In this document: positions 6,401 to 13,166 of the stretch, in pieces
How positions within the stretch are numbered: position 1 is the stretch's first letter
Layout: the number at the start of each line of letters is the position of its first letter
Assembly: GCA_026386835.1 (NCBI GenBank)
Contig: JAPLMV010000077.1
Coordinates: forward strand, 1-18,185
From: Planctomycetota bacterium
GTDB lineage: Bacteria > Planctomycetota > Phycisphaerae > Sedimentisphaerales > Anaerobacaceae
Length of the DNA: 18,185 nt
Direction of reading: 5' to 3'
Notes under the pieces: generated by a model
What the model was told of the DNA's origin: nothing
What the model saw: the letters and a program-made list of their open reading frames with translations, nothing else
Database searches by the model: none
Position numbers and translations under genes: made by a program

Positions 6401-6901
6401 ATGAGCAGCGAACTTATAGCAGCGGACATTCTAAATCGGGTTTACGCCAGACGAAAAAGGCCTTTTGTCCTGCGGATGATACCGATGATAGATATGATAT
6501 TCCTGCTGCTGATATTTTTTTTGGTGGCGGGAAAGTGGGGGCCTGCAGAAAATTTTTTGCCGGTCCAGTTACCTGCGGCACAGGGTCAGGGGCTTAATTT
6601 AGCCAGGCCCGAACCATTGTTGATTCAGATTTCGCCGACCGATGCAGGCTGCCGAATTTTAATAGGCCGGTCCGAAACGGTTGAGATTGAAAATCAGACT
6701 ACAGAGGCGGGCCTTGCAGTCATGCTCGAAAAACTCAAGAGCTGTATGCTCACCCAGAAAAGGGTTGCAACCGACCCGGTGGAGATAATTTGCCAGCCGA
6801 AAGTGAAATGGGAATACCTTGCAAAAATATATAATACGTTCTATGGTGCAGGCCTGACCGATATCACCTTCGCAATGACCGAACAACCAAAAGAGAAATA
6901 A
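6401..6901 (+). CDS. ExbD/TolR-family membrane protein
   Basis: ExbD/TolR proteins use the proton motive force, together with an ExbB/TolQ channel, to energise outer-membrane or cell-envelope work. The 166-residue protein has a basic N-terminus (YARRKRPF, 15-22), then one membrane helix (about 24-44). Within it PMIDMIFLLLIFFLVAG carries the conserved Asp31, equivalent to the essential transmembrane Asp of ExbD and TolR. The rest is a periplasmic domain with GRSETVEIENQTTEAGLAVM, a typical ExbD layout. No ExbB/TolQ partner occurs in this window, which is odd. It is 6 nt from the gamma subunit upstream and 2 nt from the exported helical protein downstream, so translation is probably coupled. 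Confidence 0.8.
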   Translation: MSSELIAADILNRVYARRKRPFVLRMIPMIDMIFLLLIFFLVAGKWGPAENFLPVQLPAAQGQGLNLARPEPLLIQISPTDAGCRILIGRSETVEIENQTTEAGLAVMLEKLKSCMLTQKRVATDPVEIICQPKVKWEYLAKIYNTFYGAGLTDITFAMTEQPKEK

Positions 6902-6903
6902 AA

Positions 6904-8994
6904 ATGCAAAAATTATTTCTTGCCTTCATTTTTTCATTTTTAATTCCGTTGATGGCTGCCGGCGATACTCTGCCAACCGCTGAGGATATAAACAACCTTG
7001 CCAAAACCGCAAAGGAAACCGTAGATACATTTATGCGGGGCAGTTTCGCCTGGCGAATGGAATATGAGTACAGCGGCAAATTTATAAATAAGGATAGCAG
7101 GGAGAAACTAAGGGAGCTTGCCCAAAAAGCCGGCGACAAACTGCAGGGGATTATTGACAGCCAGCAGCAGCTTAAAAGTAGAATTGAGGATTACACAGGC
7201 GATGACTGGGAGGAAAGGTACGGCTCGAGCGGCCTTTGGCGAACGCTGTCCTCCAGTTTTTACGCCGCTATCCTAAACAAATGCCGAATTGGTTTTTATT
7301 TAGCTCTTGCGACAGGCCAGCCGCAGCAGAACGAAATGTTGAATGGGGTACTTTCGCAAATAAACCTGCTGAACACGGCTGAGGCGAAATTTCTTTCCGC
7401 TGATGTGCAGATTTTAAAGGGGCAAATTTTTGCGGTATTTTCGCAGAGCGAGCCGGTCTATAAGCAGTTGGCGATAGACCTGTTTGATTCGCCGGCAATT
7501 CGCTCTTACCTGTTACCCGATAAGGCGTTAAGGATAATGCTCGAAAGAGCAAAATTAGGTATTGAGCCGGACAGAAGGCAGTTGGAAAAACTTGTTCAGG
7601 ATTCCAACCAAATCGGTCTTGCGGAGGATTTTGAATTTGTTCTGCCAATGGCTTTTTTGCAGCATCGCTACGACCCATACGCATTTGAAAGGCTGGTACA
7701 GGCAAAACCGCAGACAAAAGATTTTCTTAGCTCCTTAGTATTGTTGGACTTAGCACGCCGAGCAGAGCAGGGAGAATTGACGCAGCAAGCTATGCAGGAA
7801 ATTTCCGTTTTTGATGCAGAAATTGCTGTTGAGAGTGCGTGGAAAAACCAAACGCAGGATTGCGGAAAACTAATGGAATGCCTGCTAAGCGAAAAGAAAT
7901 TTAAAACGGCGTTAATCCTTTACGTTGCAGGAGTTAAGGCAGGGGGGTCAGAGCCCCAAAAGGCGGTTAAGCTATTGATAGAGGCGAGCAATTGTCAGCA
8001 GGTTGAGAAAAACAGCGCACTTGGCGTCGTGGCGGAAAAAATTGCAAGTCATGCTGCGATAATGAGTTATGATTTATTTATGGCGGATGCAAATAACTGC
8101 GTGCTTGCGACGGCGGCGTTTGAAAATTACTTCAAACAGCAGGATTGTAACGATGAAACGGTGGAATATCTTTACAGTTCTGTTCTAAATGGGTGCGGAA
8201 ACGGGGAAAAAAGTGACACGATTTTACAAAAAATAGGACAAAACCTTACAGGAATTTACAAAAATAGAGCGAAATTTGACATAATTTTACATGAAATTAA
8301 TCAAAAAAAGCACCCCCATCAAAAACTGTCTGAAGAATTATCGAAAAAGTTAAATGAGGTAATTTCCGGCTGTGATAGTAATAGTCCAATCGACGGCGAG
8401 GTGCGGAAAGAGGCGACAAATTTATATTGTCAATGTCAAGTTAGTGAAGGGGGGACGGATACACTTGCGGATGTTGTCGAAAGAATTGACCAGCTTGAGG
8501 CAAACAATCCTGATTTTGCGGAGGCGCTTGGGAATTATAAAAAACTGGCGCAAACTTGCTTCGATAGTCTTGAGGGACAGCAGCGTTATCTTGCGGGGCT
8601 GCGGATGGCAGAATTTTCTATTTTTGAGGCGGGAAAGGATAGTGAGAAATTATCGGCGGTTGAAAATATGCTCAATGGTTTGGCGAAAAAAGATGCTGGT
8701 GATGATGCAGATATGATTCGGTGCAGGGCGAGATTGCTTACCAGCCAGAGGAAATTTGAGCAGGCGGCTGGGTTATGGGGCAAACTCTGTGAAATGGAAA
8801 AAAATGGTTCGCAGTCGCAGGTGAGTCGAAGCGGCAAATGGTGGCAGGGGAAATATTTTGAGCTTTATTGTCTCTCGAAGATGGGGCAGATAAAAAAAGA
8901 GGATTTGCTGCATTGCATAGAGGTATTGGAAAACAGCTTTGCTGATATTCCGCAGTTCTGGTGCGAGAAATTGAAGACGCTAAAAAGAATGTAG
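6904..8994 (+). CDS. Large exported alpha-helical (TPR-like) protein of unknown function
   Basis: I do not recognise this 696-residue protein as a named family. It begins with a clear Sec signal peptide (LFLAFIFSFLIPLMAAG, cleavage after about residue 20). The mature part is almost wholly predicted helix rich in Leu, Ala, Glu and Lys. Near the C-terminus an RCRARLLTSQRKFEQAAGLWGKL segment type, from about residue 600, resembles one TPR motif; other parts look like degenerate TPR or SEL-like hairpins. No catalytic motif and no transmembrane helix after the signal are seen. It starts 2 nt after the ExbD-like gene. A periplasmic scaffold working with the ExbD protein is an inference from context only. 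A terminator candidate lies 233 nt downstream. Confidence 0.7.
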   Translation: MQKLFLAFIFSFLIPLMAAGDTLPTAEDINNLAKTAKETVDTFMRGSFAWRMEYEYSGKFINKDSREKLRELAQKAGDKLQGIIDSQQQLKSRIEDYTGDDWEERYGSSGLWRTLSSSFYAAILNKCRIGFYLALATGQPQQNEMLNGVLSQINLLNTAEAKFLSADVQILKGQIFAVFSQSEPVYKQLAIDLFDSPAIRSYLLPDKALRIMLERAKLGIEPDRRQLEKLVQDSNQIGLAEDFEFVLPMAFLQHRYDPYAFERLVQAKPQTKDFLSSLVLLDLARRAEQGELTQQAMQEISVFDAEIAVESAWKNQTQDCGKLMECLLSEKKFKTALILYVAGVKAGGSEPQKAVKLLIEASNCQQVEKNSALGVVAEKIASHAAIMSYDLFMADANNCVLATAAFENYFKQQDCNDETVEYLYSSVLNGCGNGEKSDTILQKIGQNLTGIYKNRAKFDIILHEINQKKHPHQKLSEELSKKLNEVISGCDSNSPIDGEVRKEATNLYCQCQVSEGGTDTLADVVERIDQLEANNPDFAEALGNYKKLAQTCFDSLEGQQRYLAGLRMAEFSIFEAGKDSEKLSAVENMLNGLAKKDAGDDADMIRCRARLLTSQRKFEQAAGLWGKLCEMEKNGSQSQVSRSGKWWQGKYFELYCLSKMGQIKKEDLLHCIEVLENSFADIPQFWCEKLKTLKRM

Positions 8995-9084
8995 CCACAG
9001 AGAAAAAAGTTTTTGCCACAAGGCCACAGAGAAAATTAATTACTGGTTATTATTTTCTTCGTGTCTCTCCGCGTTCTTCGTGGT
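8995..9084 (+). repeat. Intergenic repeat with CCACAGAGAA / CTTCGTGGT ends
   Basis: This starts directly at the upstream stop codon: CCACAGAGAA (8995-9004) and again GCCACAGAGAA (9023-9033). The far end (9059-9084) carries TCGTGTCTC and TTCTTCGTGGT. The terminal CTTCGTGGT (9076-9084) is the reverse complement of ACCACGAAG in the korD-korA spacer (3742-3750). It therefore looks like a member of one dispersed family of imperfect palindromes. The 8995-9385 gap has no credible gene; it also holds the hairpins, terminator and promoter listed next. Confidence 0.55.
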
Positions 9085-9107
9085 GGAAAAAATTTATTTT
9101 AAAAAAT

Positions 9108-9148
9108 CATGGGCAAGCCTGCCCCGAGCCGTCGAGGGGATGCCCGTG
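9108..9148. repeat. GC-rich hairpin in the spacer
   Basis: CATGGGCA (9108-9115) pairs with TGCCCGTG (9141-9148), eight pairs with one G-T. Inside, CCCC (9122-9125) pairs with GGGG (9136-9139), flanked by GA/GA. It is not followed by a T-run on either strand, so it is a structured repeat rather than a clear terminator. Confidence 0.5.
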
Positions 9149-9168
9149 CCACAAGAAAAAGAGGAAAT

Positions 9169-9211
9169 GGTGGGGTAATGGTTCGACAAGCTCACCATAA
9201 AAGACCCCACC
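9169..9211. repeat. Bulged hairpin GGTGGGGT...ACCCCACC
   Basis: GGTGGGGT (9169-9176) is the exact reverse complement of ACCCCACC (9204-9211). An inner stem ATGGT (9178-9182) / ACCAT (9194-9198) closes an 11-nt loop. The 12-nt word ATGGTGGGGTAA at 9167-9178 recurs exactly at 11249-11260 in another spacer, so this may be a copy of a dispersed element. Confidence 0.5.
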
Positions 9212-9226
9212 CTACAAAGGTTTAAA

Positions 9227-9260
9227 CGGCGATTTTGGCCACGCAAACGCCGGTTTTTTT
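9227..9260 (+). terminator. Rho-independent terminator candidate
   Basis: CGGCG (9227-9231) pairs with CGCCG (9248-9252) across a 16-nt loop, followed by T7 (9254-9260); the stem is preceded by AAA. The stem is short and the loop large, so strength is doubtful. The place is sensible: after the korDABC-exbD-696-residue gene transcript and before the promoter of the membrane-protein operon. Confidence 0.45.
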
Positions 9261-9297
9261 AATTTTTTGGCGGTTAAGCAAAATTATTTTATTTTTT

Positions 9298-9328
9298 GTT
9301 TGCAATGCAAACATGTTTGCGTTATATT
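9298..9328 (+). promoter_or_regulatory. Promoter overlapped by nested palindromes (probable operator) for the membrane-pair/regulator operon
   Basis: Three half-sites alternate: GTTTGC (9298-9303), GCAAAC (9307-9312) and GTTTGC (9315-9320). The last two form a perfect 14-bp palindrome, GCAAACATGTTTGC; the first two form a palindrome with a 3-nt centre. They coincide with a promoter: TTGCAA (9300-9305, 4 of 6), a 17-nt spacer and TATATT (9323-9328, 5 of 6). A dimeric regulator here would block RNA polymerase. The obvious candidate is the winged-helix protein at 10928-11215, the last gene of the operon. Another GCAAAC lies at 9243-9248. Confidence 0.65.
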
Positions 9329-9385
9329 ACACGTGGTGAAACAAAGGTTCGAATTTAAAAGGAGCAGACAAATAGGAGCAATATT

Positions 9386-10078
9386 ATGGATACAGAACAA
9401 AATCAAGTGCCGCAGGATATTGAAAAACTTAAAGAGATTCCCAGATTGGCCCGACGCTATGCTGAAAACAGAACAGTTCCTATGATTGTCTTTTTTTTAG
9501 TCCCTCTTGTACTTGTGGGGATGGGTTTTTTGAGTGGTTACTGCTTTTTGAAGGGCATATTCATACTGAGAGTAATTATGATAGTATTATGTGTGGCTGT
9601 GTTCATATATTTTATGATCGCATACGACAGGTACGAGGCCCGATATTTTGTCAAAAGCGGTATTTCTCAAATCCAGGGTATACAACAAATAAGGAAATAT
9701 TTGCCGCTTCCACTTATATTGTGTGTCATTCTTAGCGTGATACTGGAACACCATGGTGTTTTTTCCGCTCATTTACGCCAGCCAGTCTCGGCGTTGTTTT
9801 TATGTCCTTTATTACTTTTCGCGAATTGGCGATGGGTGAAGGATGGCTTTATTGGCTATCTATGGGCAGGTTTGTATGGCCTCTGGGCTATTGCGATACT
9901 TTTCAAAGTGCCTATCCTCACATTTCCCGGTCGCTGGGCGGGCCACGAGCTGGTTGCAGTTCCGGTAACAGGTTTGATAACCGGCTTGGTTGCATATATC
10001 TACAGCCGATATGCGCTGAAAAAACTAAAAACAACCGCACATTTACAGGAGAATAATAATGAACAGGGAACAAAATAA
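9386..10078 (+). CDS. Six-helix membrane protein of unknown function, paralogue A
   Basis: I do not recognise a named family. The 230-residue protein has an N-terminal amphipathic stretch (LKEIPRLARRYAENRT, 15-30), then about six hydrophobic segments (near 32-55, 58-79, 105-121, 132-148, 155-178 and 187-207). It ends with a basic tail, SRYALKKLK (207-215). The start is supported by AGGAG at 9374-9378, 7 nt before the ATG. The next gene encodes a clear paralogue with matching ends (LKEIPK.ARRY.ENRT and SRYALKKLK), a shared QPVSAL motif and similar spacing. The two genes overlap by 20 bp, and a winged-helix regulator follows. No catalytic or transporter signature is visible. Confidence 0.75.
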   Translation: MDTEQNQVPQDIEKLKEIPRLARRYAENRTVPMIVFFLVPLVLVGMGFLSGYCFLKGIFILRVIMIVLCVAVFIYFMIAYDRYEARYFVKSGISQIQGIQQIRKYLPLPLILCVILSVILEHHGVFSAHLRQPVSALFLCPLLLFANWRWVKDGFIGYLWAGLYGLWAIAILFKVPILTFPGRWAGHELVAVPVTGLITGLVAYIYSRYALKKLKTTAHLQENNNEQGTK

Positions 10079-10814
10079 TAAACTGCAGGATATGGAAAAA
10101 CTCAAAGAAATCCCAAAATGGGCACGACGTTATACAGAAAACCGAACTCTGCCTTTCCTATTCTTTATGGCAACATTCATGTTTTTGTCTTTAGTCATTG
10201 CGGTGCCATCCTATTTGGGAGGCAAAGCATACCAATCAGGAAATATGGTTCTATTCTGGATATGTAGCTTTATCGTGGTTCTTGCATGTGCCGCAACAAT
10301 TATTTTTTCTGTTCCGAAATGGAGCGCAAAATTTACTGAACGACTCACCATGCTATTATACGGCAAGGAAGGCGATGTAAAACTTGCGCTCCCTGAAAAA
10401 ACAAAAAAACAGCGATTGATAGGTTCGATTGTAGGACTTTTATTCGGTGCTTGTGTTCTGATATCCGTGACATTAGGAGTACTTGGATTTATTCCGATTG
10501 AATATATGCAGCCTGTTTCAGCATTGTATGTTATTCCGTTTTTTGTATGTGTTGGGATATGGCAAAGGCCAGCAGTTAATCCTGCTGGTTTTTTAGCATG
10601 GTTGTGGCCGGGTCTTTACGCTATTCACGCTATCCTGGTCGTGGCGGGGGTGCCGATACAGTTTGGCAGACCCTGGATATTTCTGAATATGCTTATACCA
10701 ATAGCAGGATATGGAATTTTATGCGGCTTGATCGGTCATTTTTACAGCCGATACGCATTGAAAAAGTTAAAAGGTATCACACATCTTGAAGGAGGGGGCA
10801 CTTCATGTTTGTAG
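10059..10814 (+). CDS. Six-helix membrane protein of unknown function, paralogue B
   Basis: This 251-residue protein is a paralogue of the preceding gene. It shares LKEIPKWARRYTENRT (15-30), the MQPVSALYVIPFF block before helix 4, and the end YSRYALKKLKGITHLE. Predicted helices are near 32-52, 63-84, 120-145, 152-167, 177-200 and 209-229. A charged loop (about 88-119, GKEGDVKLALPEKTKKQR) between helices 2 and 3 is longer than in paralogue A. AGGAG (10047-10051) lies 7 nt before the ATG and inside the end of the upstream gene; the 20-bp overlap implies coupled translation. The two may form a heterodimer, but that is inference. Confidence 0.75.
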   Translation: MNREQNNKLQDMEKLKEIPKWARRYTENRTLPFLFFMATFMFLSLVIAVPSYLGGKAYQSGNMVLFWICSFIVVLACAATIIFSVPKWSAKFTERLTMLLYGKEGDVKLALPEKTKKQRLIGSIVGLLFGACVLISVTLGVLGFIPIEYMQPVSALYVIPFFVCVGIWQRPAVNPAGFLAWLWPGLYAIHAILVVAGVPIQFGRPWIFLNMLIPIAGYGILCGLIGHFYSRYALKKLKGITHLEGGGTSCL

Positions 10815-10855
10815 GTAAAGTGCTTTTGCAGTTCTTCACAGGATGCCCGAAGAAT

Positions 10856-10915
10856 CACAGCCGGGGGCGGCTGTGCTACATGAAGACACGGCCAAGATGG
10901 CTGTGCCACATGAAG
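10856..10915 (+). repeat. 30-nt tandem repeat with two hairpins before the regulator gene
   Basis: GGCTGTGCTACATGAAG (10869-10885) recurs as GGCTGTGCCACATGAAG (10899-10915), one change and exactly 30 nt apart. Each copy completes a hairpin: CACAGCCG (10856-10863) with CGGCTGTG (10868-10875) around a GGGG loop, and CACGGCC (10887-10893) with GGCTGTG (10899-10905). The end of the second copy supplies AAGGAG (10913-10918), the ribosome binding site of the next gene, 9 nt before its ATG. Confidence 0.7.
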
Positions 10916-10927
10916 GAGATTTAGCTA

Positions 10928-11215
10928 ATGGAGTTTGACAAGGTTATTCATGAGCCGGTGAGATTGAGAATTATGATGATTCTGGCTGGCGTTGAACAGG
11001 CGGATTTTAATTTCCTGCTGACGACTCTTAGTTTGACAAGAGGAAATCTGTCCCGGCATGTGGAAAAACTGGAATCAGCAGGTTATCTCAAAGTCAAAAA
11101 ATCCTTTAATGGTAAAATGCCAAATACCAGCTATCAACTTATGCAAAAAGGCTCCAAGGCGTTAGCTCAATACTGGGAAAATCTTGATGCTGTTCGACAA
11201 TTAGGCCTATCATGA
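10928..11215 (+). CDS. Small winged-helix transcriptional regulator
   Basis: The 95-residue protein is a single winged-helix domain of the MarR/ArsR-like HTH_34 type. HEPVRLRIMMIL (8-19) starts helix 1, the helix-turn-helix covers about 27-50 with recognition helix LTRGNLSRHVEKLESAGYL (36-54), and the wing is VKKSFNGKMPNTSYQLM (56-72), followed by a short dimerisation helix. There is no extra ligand domain or metal-binding Cys cluster. AAGGAG at 10913-10918 supports the ATG. It is the third gene of the operon with the two membrane proteins and probably binds the palindromes at their promoter (inference). Regulators of this size often respond directly to a small molecule or partner protein. 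Confidence 0.88.
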   Translation: MEFDKVIHEPVRLRIMMILAGVEQADFNFLLTTLSLTRGNLSRHVEKLESAGYLKVKKSFNGKMPNTSYQLMQKGSKALAQYWENLDAVRQLGLS

Positions 11216-11341
11216 TAAATGTTAAATGCTCAAAATAATAAAGGTAAAATGGTGGGGTAAAGCCCTCGCCCTAAAACCTGTAGGCACTGCGTTGACACAG
11301 CGGACACGGCAGCAGTTTATAGTTGCGGCTGTATCGAATAA

Positions 11342-11366
11342 GTTTAGGCTTTGGCAAGTCTTAAAC
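11342..11366. terminator. Hairpin between convergent genes, possible bidirectional terminator
   Basis: GTTTAGGCTT and AAGTCTTAAAC pair over ten base pairs (one bulged T, one G-T) around a TGGC loop. It lies between the end of the plus-strand operon (11215) and the end of the minus-strand GxGYxYP gene (11411). Neither strand has a strong T-run after it, so termination is a guess from position. The rest of the 195-nt gap shows no convincing gene. Confidence 0.35.
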
Positions 11367-11410
11367 ACGGACTATTGCTTGTGCTTGCAGTTTCAAATAT
11401 CACGATAATA

Positions 11411-13084
11411 CTATTTCTTACCGTTTTTAGATTGTTTGTAAAGATACATTAGCTCATCGGGGCGAACCAAAACTACATTCTTCGGCAGCGTGTTTGTAAA
11501 TTCTCTAACCTTGTCGTAGCTGCTAAATCCCCAGTTATAGAGGAAAATATATACAAATGCCGGCGTTTTCAGTTTATCAAGTTCTTTAATCTGGTCGTCT
11601 TTAAGGGCGTGGCAGACGGTTTTTCCGCCGACTTGATACAACGTCTGCTCATAAGGCAGATAGCCGCCGTAATCGCTAAAGATAGACTTAACGGCATCAA
11701 TTGCGGCATATTTTTCATAAGGAATATCTTTGACCGGCGTACCAAAGCGGGCGATATGTACCCAATTCATATCGAGTTTTTTCATATATTTTCCGGTAAT
11801 TTCGCCGTATTGCCGCCAAACCTTTTCTCTCTGTTGTGGTTTGAAATCATAGCCGAAAGTTTCCGGCAGGATATAGCCAATACCGCTGACGGCACAGCCG
11901 AAAGAGTCGGTATTTGTTAGTCCGTCATAATAATAATCAACGAGCGGAGCCTGCAAATCAATCAGCGCAGGTCCAAGCGTCCAGCCTATCGGAATCTGGC
12001 CGTGCTGCTTGTCTTCCCAAAACGGATAGAAATAGTCAATCCAAGTATTGAGATTGTCGCCGTCGCTCATTACCAATGCGGCATATATTTTAGCGTTTTC
12101 GAGTTTGATGTTCCGCATCGGTTTTTGCTTATAGCTCTGTTGTTTTGATTCGATGCCTGTCCAAACGCTAAGATTCGATTTCCAATCGCAGCAGGTAAGG
12201 AACTTTCCGGAACAGCCCATAATTGCCACGCCTTCCTGCTCTCCGATTCCGACTCCGTCTCCTGCCCACGGGAAGCCCAGTACCGGTATATTTACCGGCA
12301 TTTTGGCAAGAAGCTGCCGGAAGAACTTTTCTTCCTCTTTAGGATTTGCGGAAGGCACATTATTTCCGTCAACTCTGCCTGTAACCCAAAGGGTAAAGAT
12401 TTTTTTGGCAACCAAATAATCCCTCAAATGGCAGAAGTTTTTTTGCGGCGATATCCAGGCCAAAACCGTGTGGTCCATTTTTGGCCAATAATTATCGAAC
12501 ACCCATTGATATGCCTCGATATTGGTTTTAAATTTGCCTCTGAGGTCAACTCCGATTTGAAGATTATATTTCTTAATATGTTCAGGATATGCTACCGGCA
12601 TGCCTTCGACGCCGGCTACCATTGTGGCAATGTTAAACGAGCCCGGCATTTGAGGGTCAAGGACGACAACCTTTTTTATTTGCCATTTTTCAATAGCTTC
12701 TTTTAGTGAATTTATCTTTTGAGTTTTTTTGAGATATTTTTCTTTTACGAGCCAGGTGAGCCATTTTTCATCGTTGCAGATGGCCAAATTTTCCGACGTC
12801 GCCGCTGTTTGCGACGGCTTTGGGATATAGATATAAAGATGCGGAACATCTTTGTTTATTATGCCCTGTGCGGTGGTTGCAAGGGCAATATCGTTATAGT
12901 CCAAACCTCTGATGTCAAGGACATAGACGGTATCGGCCGGTTTTTTTGAGCGTGGAAACAAGCTTTTTGCGGTCATACTCGGCCAGACAGGCTCGACCAT
13001 TTCAGATTTGCCTATGTCATATCCAGCCATAGAAAGAGATGTATAGGCCAACACTGCGACAACGCATCCAAGAAGTTTTTTCAT
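11411..13084 (-). CDS. Exported GxGYxYP-family protein (putative glycoside hydrolase)
   Basis: The 557-residue protein starts with a Sec signal peptide (MKKLLGCVVAVLAYTSLSMA, 1-20). The N-terminal region from about residue 50 (DTVYVLDIRGLDYNDIALATTAQGIINK, in shorter blocks) looks like the GxGYxYP N domain. The C-terminal catalytic-like domain has ALVMSDGDNLNTW (336-348) and GIGYILPETFGYDF (401-414), a match to the GxGYxYP signature with Ile/Leu changes. The family is seen in polysaccharide-degrading bacteria; its exact substrate is not established. The start ATG is supported by GGAGA 7 nt upstream on this strand. No SusC/D or other carbohydrate genes are adjacent. It is transcribed after the HAD gene, with a probable promoter of its own. 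Confidence 0.83.
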   Translation of the reverse strand: MKKLLGCVVAVLAYTSLSMAGYDIGKSEMVEPVWPSMTAKSLFPRSKKPADTVYVLDIRGLDYNDIALATTAQGIINKDVPHLYIYIPKPSQTAATSENLAICNDEKWLTWLVKEKYLKKTQKINSLKEAIEKWQIKKVVVLDPQMPGSFNIATMVAGVEGMPVAYPEHIKKYNLQIGVDLRGKFKTNIEAYQWVFDNYWPKMDHTVLAWISPQKNFCHLRDYLVAKKIFTLWVTGRVDGNNVPSANPKEEEKFFRQLLAKMPVNIPVLGFPWAGDGVGIGEQEGVAIMGCSGKFLTCCDWKSNLSVWTGIESKQQSYKQKPMRNIKLENAKIYAALVMSDGDNLNTWIDYFYPFWEDKQHGQIPIGWTLGPALIDLQAPLVDYYYDGLTNTDSFGCAVSGIGYILPETFGYDFKPQQREKVWRQYGEITGKYMKKLDMNWVHIARFGTPVKDIPYEKYAAIDAVKSIFSDYGGYLPYEQTLYQVGGKTVCHALKDDQIKELDKLKTPAFVYIFLYNWGFSSYDKVREFTNTLPKNVVLVRPDELMYLYKQSKNGKK

Positions 13085-13123
13085 AGTTTTATCTCCATAT
13101 TCTTAATAAATGGATGCTAACTT

Positions 13124-13129
13124 ATTATA
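13124..13129 (-). promoter_or_regulatory. -10 box for the GxGYxYP gene
   Basis: A perfect TATAAT lies at 13129-13124 on the minus strand, about 39 nt before the ATG at 13084. The matching -35 at 17 nt is poor (TTTTTA). A TTGACA lies at 13144-13139 but only 9 nt away, too close to serve. Promoter activity is plausible but may need an activator. Confidence 0.45.
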
Positions 13130-13131
13130 TC

Positions 13132-13166
13132 ACCAACTGTCAAGATTAAAAAAAGTGTCAGTTGGT
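13132..13166. repeat. Inverted repeat ACCAACTG...CAGTTGGT
   Basis: ACCAACTG (13132-13139) is the exact reverse complement of CAGTTGGT (13159-13166), with a 19-nt centre containing A7 on the plus strand. It spans the HAD stop codon (13158-13160) and sits just upstream of the -10 box of the GxGYxYP gene. It may be a regulator site or an RNA hairpin; the T-run is in the loop, so it is not a standard terminator. Confidence 0.45.

Noticed and set aside
7268..7717. 149-codon open frame on the minus strand
   Set aside because: Antisense to the 696-residue exported protein; no start signal or domain.
8961..9200. 79-codon open frame across the 696-residue gene end and the spacer
   Set aside because: It translates intergenic repeats and hairpins; composition is not protein-like.
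9227..9320. Riboswitch upstream of the membrane-protein operon
   Set aside because: The structured part ends before the promoter, and the leader after it (about 9335-9385) is too short and unstructured for a known class.
11292..11323. TTGACA with a TATAGT 20 nt downstream as a plus-strand promoter for a small RNA
   Set aside because: Spacer too long and no gene follows on that strand; chance match is likely.
11226..11408. 60-codon open frame after the winged-helix gene
   Set aside because: No ribosome binding site or conserved motif, and it includes the dispersed ATGGTGGGGTAA word.
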